Shown here: positions 7,685 through 14,469 of the stretch, piece after piece
Numbering within the stretch: position 1 is the first letter of the stretch
How the letters are laid out: every line of letters begins with the position of its first letter
From: Pseudomonadota bacterium
GTDB taxonomy: Bacteria; Pseudomonadota; Alphaproteobacteria; Rhizobiales; Segnochrobactraceae
Direction of reading: 5' to 3'
Assembly (NCBI GenBank): GCA_023442215.1
Contig: JAEZMP010000605.1
Coordinates: 1-17,066 of the forward strand
Length of the DNA: 17,066 nt
The notes under the pieces: generated by a model
What the model saw: the letters and a program-made list of their open reading frames with translations, nothing else
The model's database searches: none
Told to the model about the DNA's origin: nothing
Made by a program: the position numbers and the translations under genes

Positions 7685-8329
7685 TCACTTGAAGATCGTG
7701 GAATAGTCTTCCGCAGGTGCGGTCGACGGTGCTGTCGATGTGGTCGGAGACGGCGAGTCCGGCGTGATCGAGTAACTCGGGGCGGACTGCGGAAGGAGGA
7801 TGGAGGGCAAGCTTGACGACGCCGCTGTGCCCGAGCCCGAATACTGACCGAGCTGGGGCAGGGCGGGCAGGGAAACCTGTAGAGGTGAGCCGCCAAGCGC
7901 CGCGTTCAAAGGCGAGGTCAAGGTGCCCTGGAACGCCGACATCTGAGAGTTTATGGCGCTGACGGCATTCTGCAGCTGCTCGTTCATGACGTTGCAGACC
8001 TGCTGCTGGGCTGCAGTTATGGCGTTCGAGATGGCGTCGGTGACGGCGGAGGTCAGCCATCCCGCCAGGTCTGGAATGAGATTCGAAAGGTCGAACTGTT
8101 GCAGGAGGTCGGCGTTGATGCACGAGTTGGGACCGGCAAAGAACGACGCCGGGTCGACCTTCGCTGCATCGATCAGTGCGATCTGCCGCTGAACCGCGGC
8201 GTCGGCAGCGTCCTGAACGATGCACTGGCTCGCGGCCTCGGCCGGGCGGATCGTCAGGCTCGTGGACACGAGCAGGCCAATCAACAGTGCCGCGCGGGGC
8301 AACGCACCTAGAAAGCCGGCCACTGGCAT
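7685..8329 (-). CDS. Secreted protein of unknown function
   Basis: 214 residues from the ATG at 8329, chosen because it starts a proper signal peptide (PRAALLIGLLVSTSL, cleavage near AEA|A); the longer frame upstream overlaps icmT and dotB. The mature protein has three cysteines (36, 70, 112), a helical middle with many Asn/Gln/Ala (DAISNAITAAQQQVCNVMNE), and a Ser/Pro/Thr-rich disordered tail from about 165. Its start lies inside the icmT gene (22-base overlap), so translation is probably coupled. The position after icmT is where IncI systems put traL, but I see no likeness that supports that name. Confidence 0.7.
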   Translation of the reverse strand: MPVAGFLGALPRAALLIGLLVSTSLTIRPAEAASQCIVQDAADAAVQRQIALIDAAKVDPASFFAGPNSCINADLLQQFDLSNLIPDLAGWLTSAVTDAISNAITAAQQQVCNVMNEQLQNAVSAINSQMSAFQGTLTSPLNAALGGSPLQVSLPALPQLGQYSGSGTAASSSLPSILLPQSAPSYSITPDSPSPTTSTAPSTAPAEDYSTIFK

Positions 8330-8547
8330 CGGTCGACATGCTTGACGCGCCAGAAGGTGATCATCTCGACGGGTGTGCGCCGACGCGCCCGGCAATAGAT
8401 CAAGAATGCGGCGTAGCAGACGAGCGCAAGGAACGTCCACCTTGAAAGCCCGGTTATCGGCAACAGCGGGATGAAAGCGACGATGCTTCCGTGAAGCTGA
8501 AACAGGGTGATCGGCATCGAGGTCCAACGCCATTGAAGCTTGTCCAT
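8308..8547 (-). CDS. icmT: IcmT/TraK-like small inner-membrane protein
   Basis: 79 residues. It opens with WRWTSMP, matching the W-R-x-T-S-M-P start region of IcmT-type proteins, then has a hydrophobic stretch at about 21-52 broken by GLSRWTF (a hairpin of two short spans, the RWTF echoing the WxTF of IcmT), and a basic tail. Length (79 versus about 86) and position directly after dotB agree with IncI traJ-traK and with IcmT as a T4BSS core component of the inner membrane. It lies 29 bases after dotB. The Shine-Dalgarno is poor, so a slightly later start is possible. Identified from remembered family features, not from a search. Confidence 0.7.
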   Translation of the reverse strand: MDKLQWRWTSMPITLFQLHGSIVAFIPLLPITGLSRWTFLALVCYAAFLIYCRARRRTPVEMITFWRVKHVDRCQWPAF

Positions 8548-8576
8548 TTTCGATGTTGTCCCGGAGATAATTGTTG

Positions 8577-9770
8577 TCAGGCTGCGAGCGCATCCGACTC
8601 CTCCCGATATCCGTACTGGCGCAGGACGCTCGAGGCCGTTCTGATGGAAACAGCGCCGCCATCGAGCGCCCGCCGGACGGTCTCTCTCATGGAGCGCGCG
8701 GTGTGTCCGCCCTGCATGATCCGGCGGATTTCGTCGGCACAGCCGTCGATGCCGGCGCGGGCGATCTGGCGCCGATCGTCGTCAGTCACGACGAGCCACT
8801 CGCGGAGGCAGACCCGTCCTCCGCCGACACGCGGAACGAGGACCTGTGAGACGAGCAGCCGTGACATATCGAGGATGTCGTGGAACGCTCGGAACTGCGC
8901 ATCCTGAGGAAACACCATCATCATGCGACGCATGATGTGGGCTGTGTCGTTGCTGTGAACCGTCGAGAAGAATGGCGTGCCGATGTTGGCTGCTTCGATG
9001 GCCGCAACGATCGTCTCGGCATCCCTTAGCTCTCCAATCTGCAGGAGGGCTGGATATCGGCGCAGTGAGTTCCGAACGGCCTCGGCGAACGTAGGCAGAT
9101 GACGGCCGATCTCGTGTTGGGAGATGGTGCAAGTCGGGGACGAAATCCGGTCGAACAGGTACTCAATAGGGCTCTCGTAAGTGACTACGTTGCCGGTGAT
9201 CGACGTGCCGCCCTCAACGATCCGTCTCAGGAGGGCGGCGAGCGTGGTCGATTTTCCGGAGCCGACGGCACCCGAAACGATGACGGCGCCATTCGATGGA
9301 GTGCTGGCTGCGACGATCTCCGGTTCGAGTTCGATTGCCTCGGCCGTGGGCGGCTCAGTAGGGATCGACCGGCACACGATCTGGATGCCGTTGCCGGTTT
9401 CATAGTGACCAGCGGTGAGGTTGATCCTGAAGCGGTAGGCGAGGGGTTCACCGTCGTCGGTCCGAATGTGGTGATCGTGGACGGTGAGCGCAGTGTCGAA
9501 GTCGAGCCCGCTGTAGAGACGGGAGACCACGCTCGCCTTCGCCGAGACGTGGACGCAGATATGCTCGAGGGCCGCGGTCTGCAGCCAGGTCGGCGTGAGC
9601 GCGCTCCAGGCCCCGTGGATCTGAGTCAGGACCGGCCGTCCGGTTTGGAAGATGATTTCGCTTGCGCCGAGCCTCGCGGCGACGACCAGCAGCGCATCAA
9701 TGTCGTCCGATGTGGAGACGGTGCGGGGGAGATGCTCGTTCTGAATGAGATTGCCGGTCCAGGATGGCAT
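8577..9770 (-). CDS. dotB: DotB/TraJ-like secretion ATPase (PilT/VirB11 superfamily)
   Basis: 397 residues, close to DotB/TraJ length (about 380). The N-terminal domain (to about 150) has the PilT-like pattern with DIDALLVVAARLGASEI. Walker A is GAVGSGKST (167-175), the Asp box TYESPIE (197-203), Walker B LLQIGELRD (242-250) and the His box STVHSND (269-275). These are the four hallmarks of hexameric PilT/DotB ATPases, with all key residues present. DotB is cytoplasmic, docks on the DotO ATPase at the inner-membrane base and drives export. AAGGAG before the ATG at 9770 overlaps the dotC stop, ten bases away. The order DotC-DotB-IcmT is as in IncI traI-traJ-traK. Confidence 0.93.
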   Translation of the reverse strand: MPSWTGNLIQNEHLPRTVSTSDDIDALLVVAARLGASEIIFQTGRPVLTQIHGAWSALTPTWLQTAALEHICVHVSAKASVVSRLYSGLDFDTALTVHDHHIRTDDGEPLAYRFRINLTAGHYETGNGIQIVCRSIPTEPPTAEAIELEPEIVAASTPSNGAVIVSGAVGSGKSTTLAALLRRIVEGGTSITGNVVTYESPIEYLFDRISSPTCTISQHEIGRHLPTFAEAVRNSLRRYPALLQIGELRDAETIVAAIEAANIGTPFFSTVHSNDTAHIMRRMMMVFPQDAQFRAFHDILDMSRLLVSQVLVPRVGGGRVCLREWLVVTDDDRRQIARAGIDGCADEIRRIMQGGHTARSMRETVRRALDGGAVSIRTASSVLRQYGYREESDALAA

Positions 9771-9780
9771 GATGCGCTCC

Positions 9781-10782
9781 TTACCGGTATGCCGTGGGCT
9801 GGGTCGCCTTGAACCGCGGCGACACCTCGAGCTTGATCGTCTGTTCGCCGACCGCGGCCCGTTCTCCTCCCTCGCTTATGCGAACGCGCTGCTGCGTCCG
9901 CGAGACGCGGGGAAGGGTGACTGCACCCTGTGCGGCGAGCTGCTGATATCTCTGCATACCGCGGAAGTCCCGATCGAGCTTGTCGAGTGCCTGTGAGAAG
10001 CTTGTCCTGGCCTCGACGATGCCTGCTGCGACGCCGGCTCTGAACGCCGCATCCCAGGCTGTTCGCTCGCGGTCGTTCTGCGGTTGAACACTGGCAGCAC
10101 CCTCGGCCGTGCTGTCTGGCAGGATCAGGTAGTCGCGCCAGGTCGGAGCAGCGAGAACGAGCCGCGCGGGCCGCACGATTTCGAAGGCTCCGACGGTGAG
10201 GTTGATGGCTTGCTCCCCCCGGGCTTCTCGCACGTCCTTCAGCTCCACGACGACAGGCGGCATCAAGTCCGTGCCGATCATCAGCGAATAGAATGGGTAG
10301 CGGGCGTCGAGCCTGGTGCTGTTGTCGGATGACATGAGCGCCGCCGTAATCCGCTCGCCCTCTTCCGCATACCCGGCTCGAATGCCTGCGCCGCGGGCGG
10401 CGCGTGTGATGATCTGCGGCCGGGCGGCATCGCCGAAAAGGCTTGGAGAATAACGGGAAAACGACGGATTGAGCGGGTGGGGGACGATCGAGGTCGTTGC
10501 CGAAGGCGACACGGCACTCGGCGGAATGGCCGGCTGCTGCGTCCCAGGAACCGTTGGCTGGGCGGACGGCAGCGCCGCGTTGGGAATACTGGCGGCTGCG
10601 CCGGCCTGCGCCGGCGCAAGCATGGGCGCCAGAGAGGGGTTAACCATGCCGCCGTTCATGGCAGGCGGATACGCCTGCCACGGCGCGCCATACGTCGCGC
10701 CCCCGTAGATCGCCTGTCCGCCGGCGGAGGAGGGGAAAGCCGCGGCCGCTGCGACCATCAAACGAAGGGTGACGCTGCGCAT
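9781..10782 (-). CDS. dotC: DotC/TraI-like outer-membrane-complex protein, without lipobox
   Basis: 333 residues. The C-terminal 200 carry the DotC pattern: R-x-AARGAGIRAGY, RLDARYPFYSLM, PPVVVELKD, NLTVGAFEIVRPARLVLAAPTWRDYL, then the paired helices ERTAWDAAFRAGVAAGIVEA...LDKLDRDFRGMQRYQQLAAQG. DotC is normally a lipoprotein that, with DotD, brings DotH to the outer membrane. Here the leader (MRSVTLRLMVAAAAAFPSSA) has no lipobox, and the whole protein contains no cysteine, so it would be a soluble periplasmic form. Residues about 25-110 are a low-complexity Pro/Ala/Gly/Ser stretch. It begins two bases after the stop of a tiny lipoprotein gene. Confidence 0.85.
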   Translation of the reverse strand: MRSVTLRLMVAAAAAFPSSAGGQAIYGGATYGAPWQAYPPAMNGGMVNPSLAPMLAPAQAGAAASIPNAALPSAQPTVPGTQQPAIPPSAVSPSATTSIVPHPLNPSFSRYSPSLFGDAARPQIITRAARGAGIRAGYAEEGERITAALMSSDNSTRLDARYPFYSLMIGTDLMPPVVVELKDVREARGEQAINLTVGAFEIVRPARLVLAAPTWRDYLILPDSTAEGAASVQPQNDRERTAWDAAFRAGVAAGIVEARTSFSQALDKLDRDFRGMQRYQQLAAQGAVTLPRVSRTQQRVRISEGGERAAVGEQTIKLEVSPRFKATQPTAYR

Positions 10783-10784
10783 CG

Positions 10785-10895
10785 CTAGATACCACGCCGC
10801 TGGAGCTCAAGCTGAACGAAAGTGTCCGTACTAGTTCTCTGCGGAGCAGTCGCGCACGATGAAACTAGAAGCGAAATTAAAACTACAACGATCAT
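10785..10895 (-). CDS. Very small lipoprotein in the DotD position
   Basis: A 36-codon frame too short for usual gene finders. From the ATG at 10895 it reads MIVVVLISLLVSSC, a hydrophobic leader with a lipobox (LVSSC), followed by only 22 mature residues ending QLELQRRGI. It stops two bases before dotC, exactly where dotD lies in dotDCB operons. Full DotD has an N0-like domain of about 100 residues that is missing here. A GTG at 10973 would give 62 residues with basic residues ahead of the leader, which is more usual for a lipoprotein; neither start has a good Shine-Dalgarno. VirB7-type lipoproteins of type IVA systems are comparably small, so it could play that anchoring role. The lipobox and position are seen; the function is inference. 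Confidence 0.55.
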   Translation of the reverse strand: MIVVVLISLLVSSCATAPQRTSTDTFVQLELQRRGI

Positions 10896-10944
10896 GCTCG
10901 ATACGACGCCCGAGGAAGCTCGCGCACCACGAATTATCGTTTCA

Positions 10945-10957
10945 CCGGTAGTACCGG
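10945..10957. promoter_or_regulatory. 13-bp palindrome between divergent genes
   Basis: CCGGTAGTACCGG is a perfect dyad of 6+1+6. It lies in the 123-bp interval between the leftward lipoprotein-dotC operon and the rightward zinc-ribbon gene, where one operator could control both directions. No convincing -35/-10 pair can be fixed around it. Within the longer GTG-start version of the lipoprotein it would be coding. The site is not a terminator, since no adjoining T-run follows it. Confidence 0.35.
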
Positions 10958-11018
10958 CTATTGTCTGGCTCACTTTTTTCTGAGATTGATCAGAATTGCT
11001 GTGTCGGGAGCGCTCGCC

Positions 11019-11537
11019 ATGTCCATGATACGTAGAATCTTGTTTCCGTTTCGCCGCACTCCGGAAATGGAGCGCTTCAGAACCGCGGTGGGCTCCTGGC
11101 GAACAGGAGTGCGCCGCGCAGATGGGTTGCGGTGTTCCAGCTGCGGCGGGGAAATTCGGGTCGATGCCGGCGGCGAGATGGTTTGCGCCGACTGTGGTCC
11201 CGTCGACACCCCTGTGATTATCGATGGCGTCGCGGAGGCAATGGACTCGAAGCGAGCGATCGTGCGGGATCGACGGGCTGCTGCCCGCAAGTTGACCTTG
11301 TTCGCAGAGGTCGTCGTGATGGTCACAAGCGGTCTGGCTGTGTGGCAGGGCGAATGGGGGGCGATGATTACGGGCGCTGCCGTGGCTGCAGTGGTGCTGC
11401 TGTTGGGCGCCGTCGAGCGATATCGTGCGTGGCAGCTCGATAATGGTCGGCTGTTCGAAGCCCGCGCCCCGCTGGTGGCGTTCGTCCGCTCCGAAGTCCG
11501 GCTGTTGCTGCAGCGTGGGGGTGAGGGAAGACACTGA
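11019..11537 (+). CDS. Zinc-ribbon membrane protein of unknown function
   Basis: 172 residues from ATG 11019, with GGGAG eight bases upstream (a TTG at 10986 would add 11 residues). A short basic N-terminus precedes a zinc ribbon with Cys 39, 42, 56 and 59 (C-x2-C-x13-C-x2-C), then a charged helix, two membrane spans (about 92-109 and 114-132) joined by the tight turn QGEWG, and a basic cytoplasmic tail (ERYRAWQ...VRSEVRLLL). The opposite strand is open over the same stretch, but its translation is low-complexity and His/Ser/Arg-rich, while this frame gives a coherent protein. It is the only rightward gene between two leftward blocks and stops seven bases from the IcmC-like stop. Role in the system, if any, unknown. 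Confidence 0.72.
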   Translation: MSMIRRILFPFRRTPEMERFRTAVGSWRTGVRRADGLRCSSCGGEIRVDAGGEMVCADCGPVDTPVIIDGVAEAMDSKRAIVRDRRAAARKLTLFAEVVVMVTSGLAVWQGEWGAMITGAAVAAVVLLLGAVERYRAWQLDNGRLFEARAPLVAFVRSEVRLLLQRGGEGRH

Positions 11538-11544
11538 CATCGCG

Positions 11545-12108
11545 TCACCCGATCGATGTGCAGATATTCGAGAAACTGACGTCCATTCCGATCGTGTTGC
11601 TGACGATCTGACCGAGATCATTGATGAAGAAAGCGGCCAGCCCCCCGGCAAAAAACGCTAGCGCTGAACGACTGTTCTGGCGCGTGCCTCGAAAAGCATC
11701 GTAGAGAACGACGGCGGCAAAGGCCCACGCGGTCGCGCCGACGGCCATCAGCAGGTATGTGATCGAGGAGTGAATCTGCTCGCAATGACCGCTGGATTGG
11801 TCATTGGAGTAATTGAATATCGAGTACGTGATGCCGGTGCCGATGTCGGCCGAACTCGCCGCCTGCCAGACTATAACGGGGGCAACAGTGAGTGCGCTGC
11901 CAAGAACGATCATGCCGAAGACGCCGTAGATCGAGGTGCCGCGGTTGGAGAACTTGCTTCCGCCGCTGACGAGGCTATAGGCAGTGATCAGCCCGGAGAC
12001 GAACACCCACACGCCAAACACGCACAGCCCTGCGAATACCAGCTTGACTGCCAGCGTGAAGACGCTGCTAAGGCTGATAAGGAGGGATCCGAGATCGGGC
12101 ACGATCAT
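11545..12108 (-). CDS. DotE/IcmC (TraQ)-like inner-membrane protein
   Basis: 187 residues with four predicted spans at about 21-45, 60-82, 112-137 and 148-166, and two cysteines (109, 183) outside them. Length (IcmC about 194), the four-span layout, the YGVFGMIVLGSAL stretch and the C-terminal AFFAGGLAAFFINDLGQIVSNTIG are typical of the DotE/IcmC-DotV-TraQ group of T4BSS membrane proteins. In Legionella it sits between icmG and icmD; here it has moved to a separate minus-strand pair. Its ATG overlaps the stop of the upstream coiled-coil gene by four bases. Family placement is from remembered features, so DotV instead of DotE remains possible. Confidence 0.65.
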   Translation of the reverse strand: MIVPDLGSLLISLSSVFTLAVKLVFAGLCVFGVWVFVSGLITAYSLVSGGSKFSNRGTSIYGVFGMIVLGSALTVAPVIVWQAASSADIGTGITYSIFNYSNDQSSGHCEQIHSSITYLLMAVGATAWAFAAVVLYDAFRGTRQNSRSALAFFAGGLAAFFINDLGQIVSNTIGMDVSFSNICTSIG

Positions 12109-12518
12109 CGGTTCGCCTCCGCGGCGGCCTGAGCCTCGTCCACGGCCAGGCGCTTCTCGATGATCTCGATGCGCTCCTCAAGTTGGAGCACGCGGTCCTT
12201 GAGCTGCTCGACCTCTACAAAGCTTGGATCGACGGCAGCGGGGGGGCGATCGTAGCGCTGCTCGCCGGGCACCGCGTTCCCGTCCACATAAGTGAATGAA
12301 GGCTGGCGGGGGGGATTCGCGGAAACCGAGTCCGCCCCCAATGCGTAGTTGTGTGTTAAACCGCATACGGCGTAGGCAAAGACAATCGCCGGCATCAGTT
12401 TTCGGTATGCAGACGAACGACGGCCGGAAATATCAGAGCGTGTGCGCTGAGTCTTCTGCGGCGCACAATCCGCAGAATAACCCGCTACAATTCCCGCATC
12501 ACTCTGTATCCGCGCCAC
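12105..12518 (-). CDS. Exported or membrane-anchored coiled-coil protein
   Basis: 137 residues from GTG 12518, which has GGGGG about nine bases upstream. A second possible start, ATG 12395 (96 residues), begins immediately before the hydrophobic leader MPAIVFAYAVCGLTHNYALGA but lacks a ribosome site. After the leader comes a Pro-rich linker (PPRQPSF...YDRPPAAVDP) and then a coiled coil from about 100 to 130 (VEQLKDRVLQLEERIEIIEKR) with regular Leu/Ile spacing. Small periplasmic coiled-coil proteins often trimerise or bind other subunits. It is translated with the IcmC-like gene (ATGA overlap). No family recognised. Confidence 0.65.
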   Translation of the reverse strand: MARIQSDAGIVAGYSADCAPQKTQRTRSDISGRRSSAYRKLMPAIVFAYAVCGLTHNYALGADSVSANPPRQPSFTYVDGNAVPGEQRYDRPPAAVDPSFVEVEQLKDRVLQLEERIEIIEKRLAVDEAQAAAEANR

Positions 12519-12568
12519 TTTAATAGGCCCCCGCCCGCGTGTTCATTCTGGATAAGTGTCACTATAAA

Positions 12569-12581
12569 TCGCCGGCGATGT
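12569..12581. repeat. Palindromic operator-like repeat, copy 1
   Basis: TCGCCGGCGATGT. The first ten bases are a perfect palindrome. It lies between two TATAAA-like hexamers (12563-12568 and 12581-12586) in the divergent region, so a protein bound here could cover promoters in either direction. The identical 13-mer recurs 52 bp to the right. Confidence 0.6.
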
Positions 12582-12620
12582 ATAAAAGCCGTTGTTGAAC
12601 TGGATTGAAAGTCTCGGTTC

Positions 12621-12633
12621 TCGCCGGCGATGT
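12621..12633. repeat. Palindromic operator-like repeat, copy 2
   Basis: Second exact copy of TCGCCGGCGATGT, 52 bp (about five helical turns) from copy 1 and in the same orientation. It ends two bases before a perfect TTGACA (12636-12641) that may be the -35 of the rightward operon, so a bound regulator would contact or block polymerase. No further copy was seen by eye in the window. Confidence 0.6.
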
Positions 12634-12635
12634 CA

Positions 12636-12664
12636 TTGACATATCATCCGACCGGGATCAAAAA
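12636..12664 (+). promoter_or_regulatory. Possible promoter of the rightward T4BSS operon
   Basis: A perfect TTGACA at 12636-12641 is followed 17 bases later by an A-rich CAAAAA (12659-12664), a poor -10. The first gene of the operon starts at 12706, giving a leader of about 35 bases. The -10 is the weak point; alphaproteobacterial -10 boxes are often degenerate. Confidence 0.35.
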
Positions 12665-12705
12665 CAATACGGGCAAAACGATATATCTCGTTCTAGCGGG
12701 GCGCT

Positions 12706-13551
12706 ATGAAGATCTTGGGCACTGTTGCGTGGGCTGCGGCCGCGGCAGCTAGCGTGTGGGTTGTCGGTGACGTGGCCAAAAGCATGGGGTCGTTCAGCCT
12801 GGAGTACCGTCCAGTTTCGCGAGAAACCGGCGGATCGACTCCCCCCGTGGTTGTTGATGTTGCCGGGAGAGTGACCCGGGAGGAACCCGCACAGGTTGTG
12901 CCGAATGCTCTTCGCGCGCCGACCTTTGACGGATCGCAGACGCAGGTAGCCTCGGGAGGCCCAGCAGCGTCTCCCGGGCGGCCGATAACGCCCCCCCCTG
13001 TGCCAGGGCCAGAGAGTTCGCCGATCTCGCTGGTTTCCGAGAGCCGCGCGGTGGTCGCGGATCCGGCCGTTGCAAAACTCGCGTTCGATCGGCTCGGTCA
13101 AGCGACGAGCTTGATCGATGGCGAAGCGGGTGCGAACAGGCCGATTTTCATTCTCTTTGACCCGCGTTGCCCGTATTGCCACAGGGCTTTCGAGGCACTG
13201 CACGGTAAGACGCCGATCCGGTGGATACCTGTTGCGGCGCTCGATGGACGTGACGCAGGCGACAGTCTCGCGGCGGCGATCCTGGCTGCTCCCGATCCGT
13301 TCGATAAGATGAAACAGGTGTTCAGCACCAGGTCTGGGGGCGTGGAGGTCGATGCCGAGACTGGTCGCCGATTGAACGAGAATTTTCTGACGCTCGCCGG
13401 CTTCCTGGCAGATCTGAAGCGGAGTGGGATGTCAGCGCCTGGCGTCCCCCTGATCTTCGTTCCGCTGCAGTCAGGTGGGGTGGAGATACGATCCGGCTAC
13501 GCCTCCGGCGATGATACCGCCATCATGAACACGCTCGCGGGTGGCGCATGA
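12706..13551 (+). CDS. DsbC/thioredoxin-fold protein with CPYC (TrbB-like)
   Basis: 281 residues. An N-terminal hydrophobic segment (about 3-21) serves as signal or anchor; a Pro-rich linker (45-110) leads to a thioredoxin-fold domain with FDPRCPYC (active-site Cys 155 and 158) and the expected cis-proline context GVPLIF (Pro-248). The helical insertion between them and the C-P-Y-C sequence resemble DsbC/DsbG-type periplasmic disulfide isomerases; IncI plasmids carry a thioredoxin-like TrbB in a similar role. It would form or correct disulfides in secreted components with cysteines, such as the 133-residue product. It is the first gene of the rightward operon (GGGG before the ATG) and overlaps the next gene by four bases. 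Confidence 0.85.
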   Translation: MKILGTVAWAAAAAASVWVVGDVAKSMGSFSLEYRPVSRETGGSTPPVVVDVAGRVTREEPAQVVPNALRAPTFDGSQTQVASGGPAASPGRPITPPPVPGPESSPISLVSESRAVVADPAVAKLAFDRLGQATSLIDGEAGANRPIFILFDPRCPYCHRAFEALHGKTPIRWIPVAALDGRDAGDSLAAAILAAPDPFDKMKQVFSTRSGGVEVDAETGRRLNENFLTLAGFLADLKRSGMSAPGVPLIFVPLQSGGVEIRSGYASGDDTAIMNTLAGGA

Positions 13552-13817
13552 GCCGGGAGAGCGACCCCACGGATGTTCCGATCGGGCGGTTTTCGTTGCG
13601 GTCCATGGCTCCGGTACGCGCTCCGTCGGAAATCGAGGCTCGAATAGACCGAATGACAGGTCTCGCGCGGGGGCTTGGCGCCGCCGCGCTCGTGAGCGTC
13701 GCGGCCTTCGTCGGAATGGTCGTGGTCAGCGCCGTCCGCGCCGACGTCATCGCTTTCGTTGCGGATGGGGGAATTGCGGGCTGTGAAGCCACTGTGGTCG
13801 GCGGGAAGAGCCGATGA
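13548..13817 (+). CDS. Small one-span membrane protein in the DotJ/IcmM position
   Basis: 89 residues: a 40-residue N-terminus with several Arg, one membrane span (about 42-62, LGAAALVSVAAFVGMVVVSAV) and a short periplasmic tail with one cysteine (79). It is locked to its neighbours by ATGA overlaps at both ends. In Legionella icmM (DotJ, 94 residues), a short relative of DotI without the periplasmic domain, directly precedes icmL; size, topology and position all match, and DotI and DotJ form mixed complexes. Sequence likeness to the neighbouring DotI N-terminus is slight, so the assignment rests on context. Confidence 0.6.
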   Translation: MSRESDPTDVPIGRFSLRSMAPVRAPSEIEARIDRMTGLARGLGAAALVSVAAFVGMVVVSAVRADVIAFVADGGIAGCEATVVGGKSR

Positions 13818-14467
13818 AAGGAGAGGACCAGATACTGGGCGAGGCCAGAGCCGTGGACGAGCATGCCCGCTATCTCAGGCTTTGGCTTCAGACGCTCGGT
13901 GCAGTTCTCGTGCTGTCGCTGGTGGGAAACCTGATGCTGATTTACACGGCGTTCTATGTGTTTCCCATAAAACAGTTCCTTTGGACGTCGGATGCTGCCG
14001 CAGTTTGCGAAGCGACACCGTTGTCCGAGCCAAATATTTCACAAGCAAGTCTTCGCGATCTTGCTGGAACGGTAGCAGTCGGGCTCAACACGTATGACTA
14101 CGCCAACTGGCGGAGGTTGATCGACAGCGTAATCGATCGCTATTTTACGCCTCGCGGTCGGTCTCAGTATCGGGCGGCGCTGTCGGCTTCCGGCATCATC
14201 TCTTCCGTGGTTAACAACTATCAGACAGTTTCGGCAGTCGTTTCCAACTCCATAAACATCAAGCAGGAAGGTCTTGACGCCGGGCGATATCGCTGGGTCG
14301 TCGAAGTGCCTGTCCGGATTTTCTACAGCACGAACGCCGAATCGAAGATCGAGAACCGGCTTTTGACCGTCACGCTCGTGCGTGTCGACCCGTCTCCGCT
14401 GAATCTTCGCGGGGTGGCCGTCGACGGCGTCGTGTCCTCGCAGCTCATGATCGGTCAGGGACAGTAG
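13814..14467 (+). CDS. dotI: DotI/IcmL (TraM)-like inner-membrane protein
   Basis: 217 residues, near the 212 of IcmL. A short cytoplasmic part, one span at about 27-50 (VLVLSLVGNLMLIYTAFYVF) and a periplasmic domain that carries the DotI pattern: SQASLRDLAGTVAVGLNTYDYANWRRLID...YFTPRGRSQYRAAL, a VVNNYQTVSAVVSN stretch, then W-V-V-E-V-P-V and two strands ending NRLLTVTLVRVDPSPLNLRGVAVD. The NTYDY/N-W-R motif and the closing strand are typical of IcmL/TraM. DotI spans the inner membrane and its periplasmic domain is related in fold to VirB8. It starts within the previous gene's stop and is followed after two bases by dotH. Confidence 0.9.
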   Translation: MKGEDQILGEARAVDEHARYLRLWLQTLGAVLVLSLVGNLMLIYTAFYVFPIKQFLWTSDAAAVCEATPLSEPNISQASLRDLAGTVAVGLNTYDYANWRRLIDSVIDRYFTPRGRSQYRAALSASGIISSVVNNYQTVSAVVSNSINIKQEGLDAGRYRWVVEVPVRIFYSTNAESKIENRLLTVTLVRVDPSPLNLRGVAVDGVVSSQLMIGQGQ

Positions 14468-14469
14468 TC

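Noticed and set aside
7674..8339. Upstream extension of the four-cysteine protein to 355 codons
   Set aside because: The extra part lies in another frame of the 214-residue secreted gene and lacks domain character; the signal peptide at 7673 sets the start.
8330..8662. Upstream extension of the 214-residue secreted protein
   Set aside because: It overlaps icmT and dotB in another frame; a clear signal peptide begins at 8329.
10896..11651. Minus-strand frame that joins the mini-lipoprotein upward to 11651
   Set aside because: Above about 10973 it is His/Ser/Gln-rich low-complexity sequence antisense to the zinc-ribbon gene; only the lipobox end is credible.
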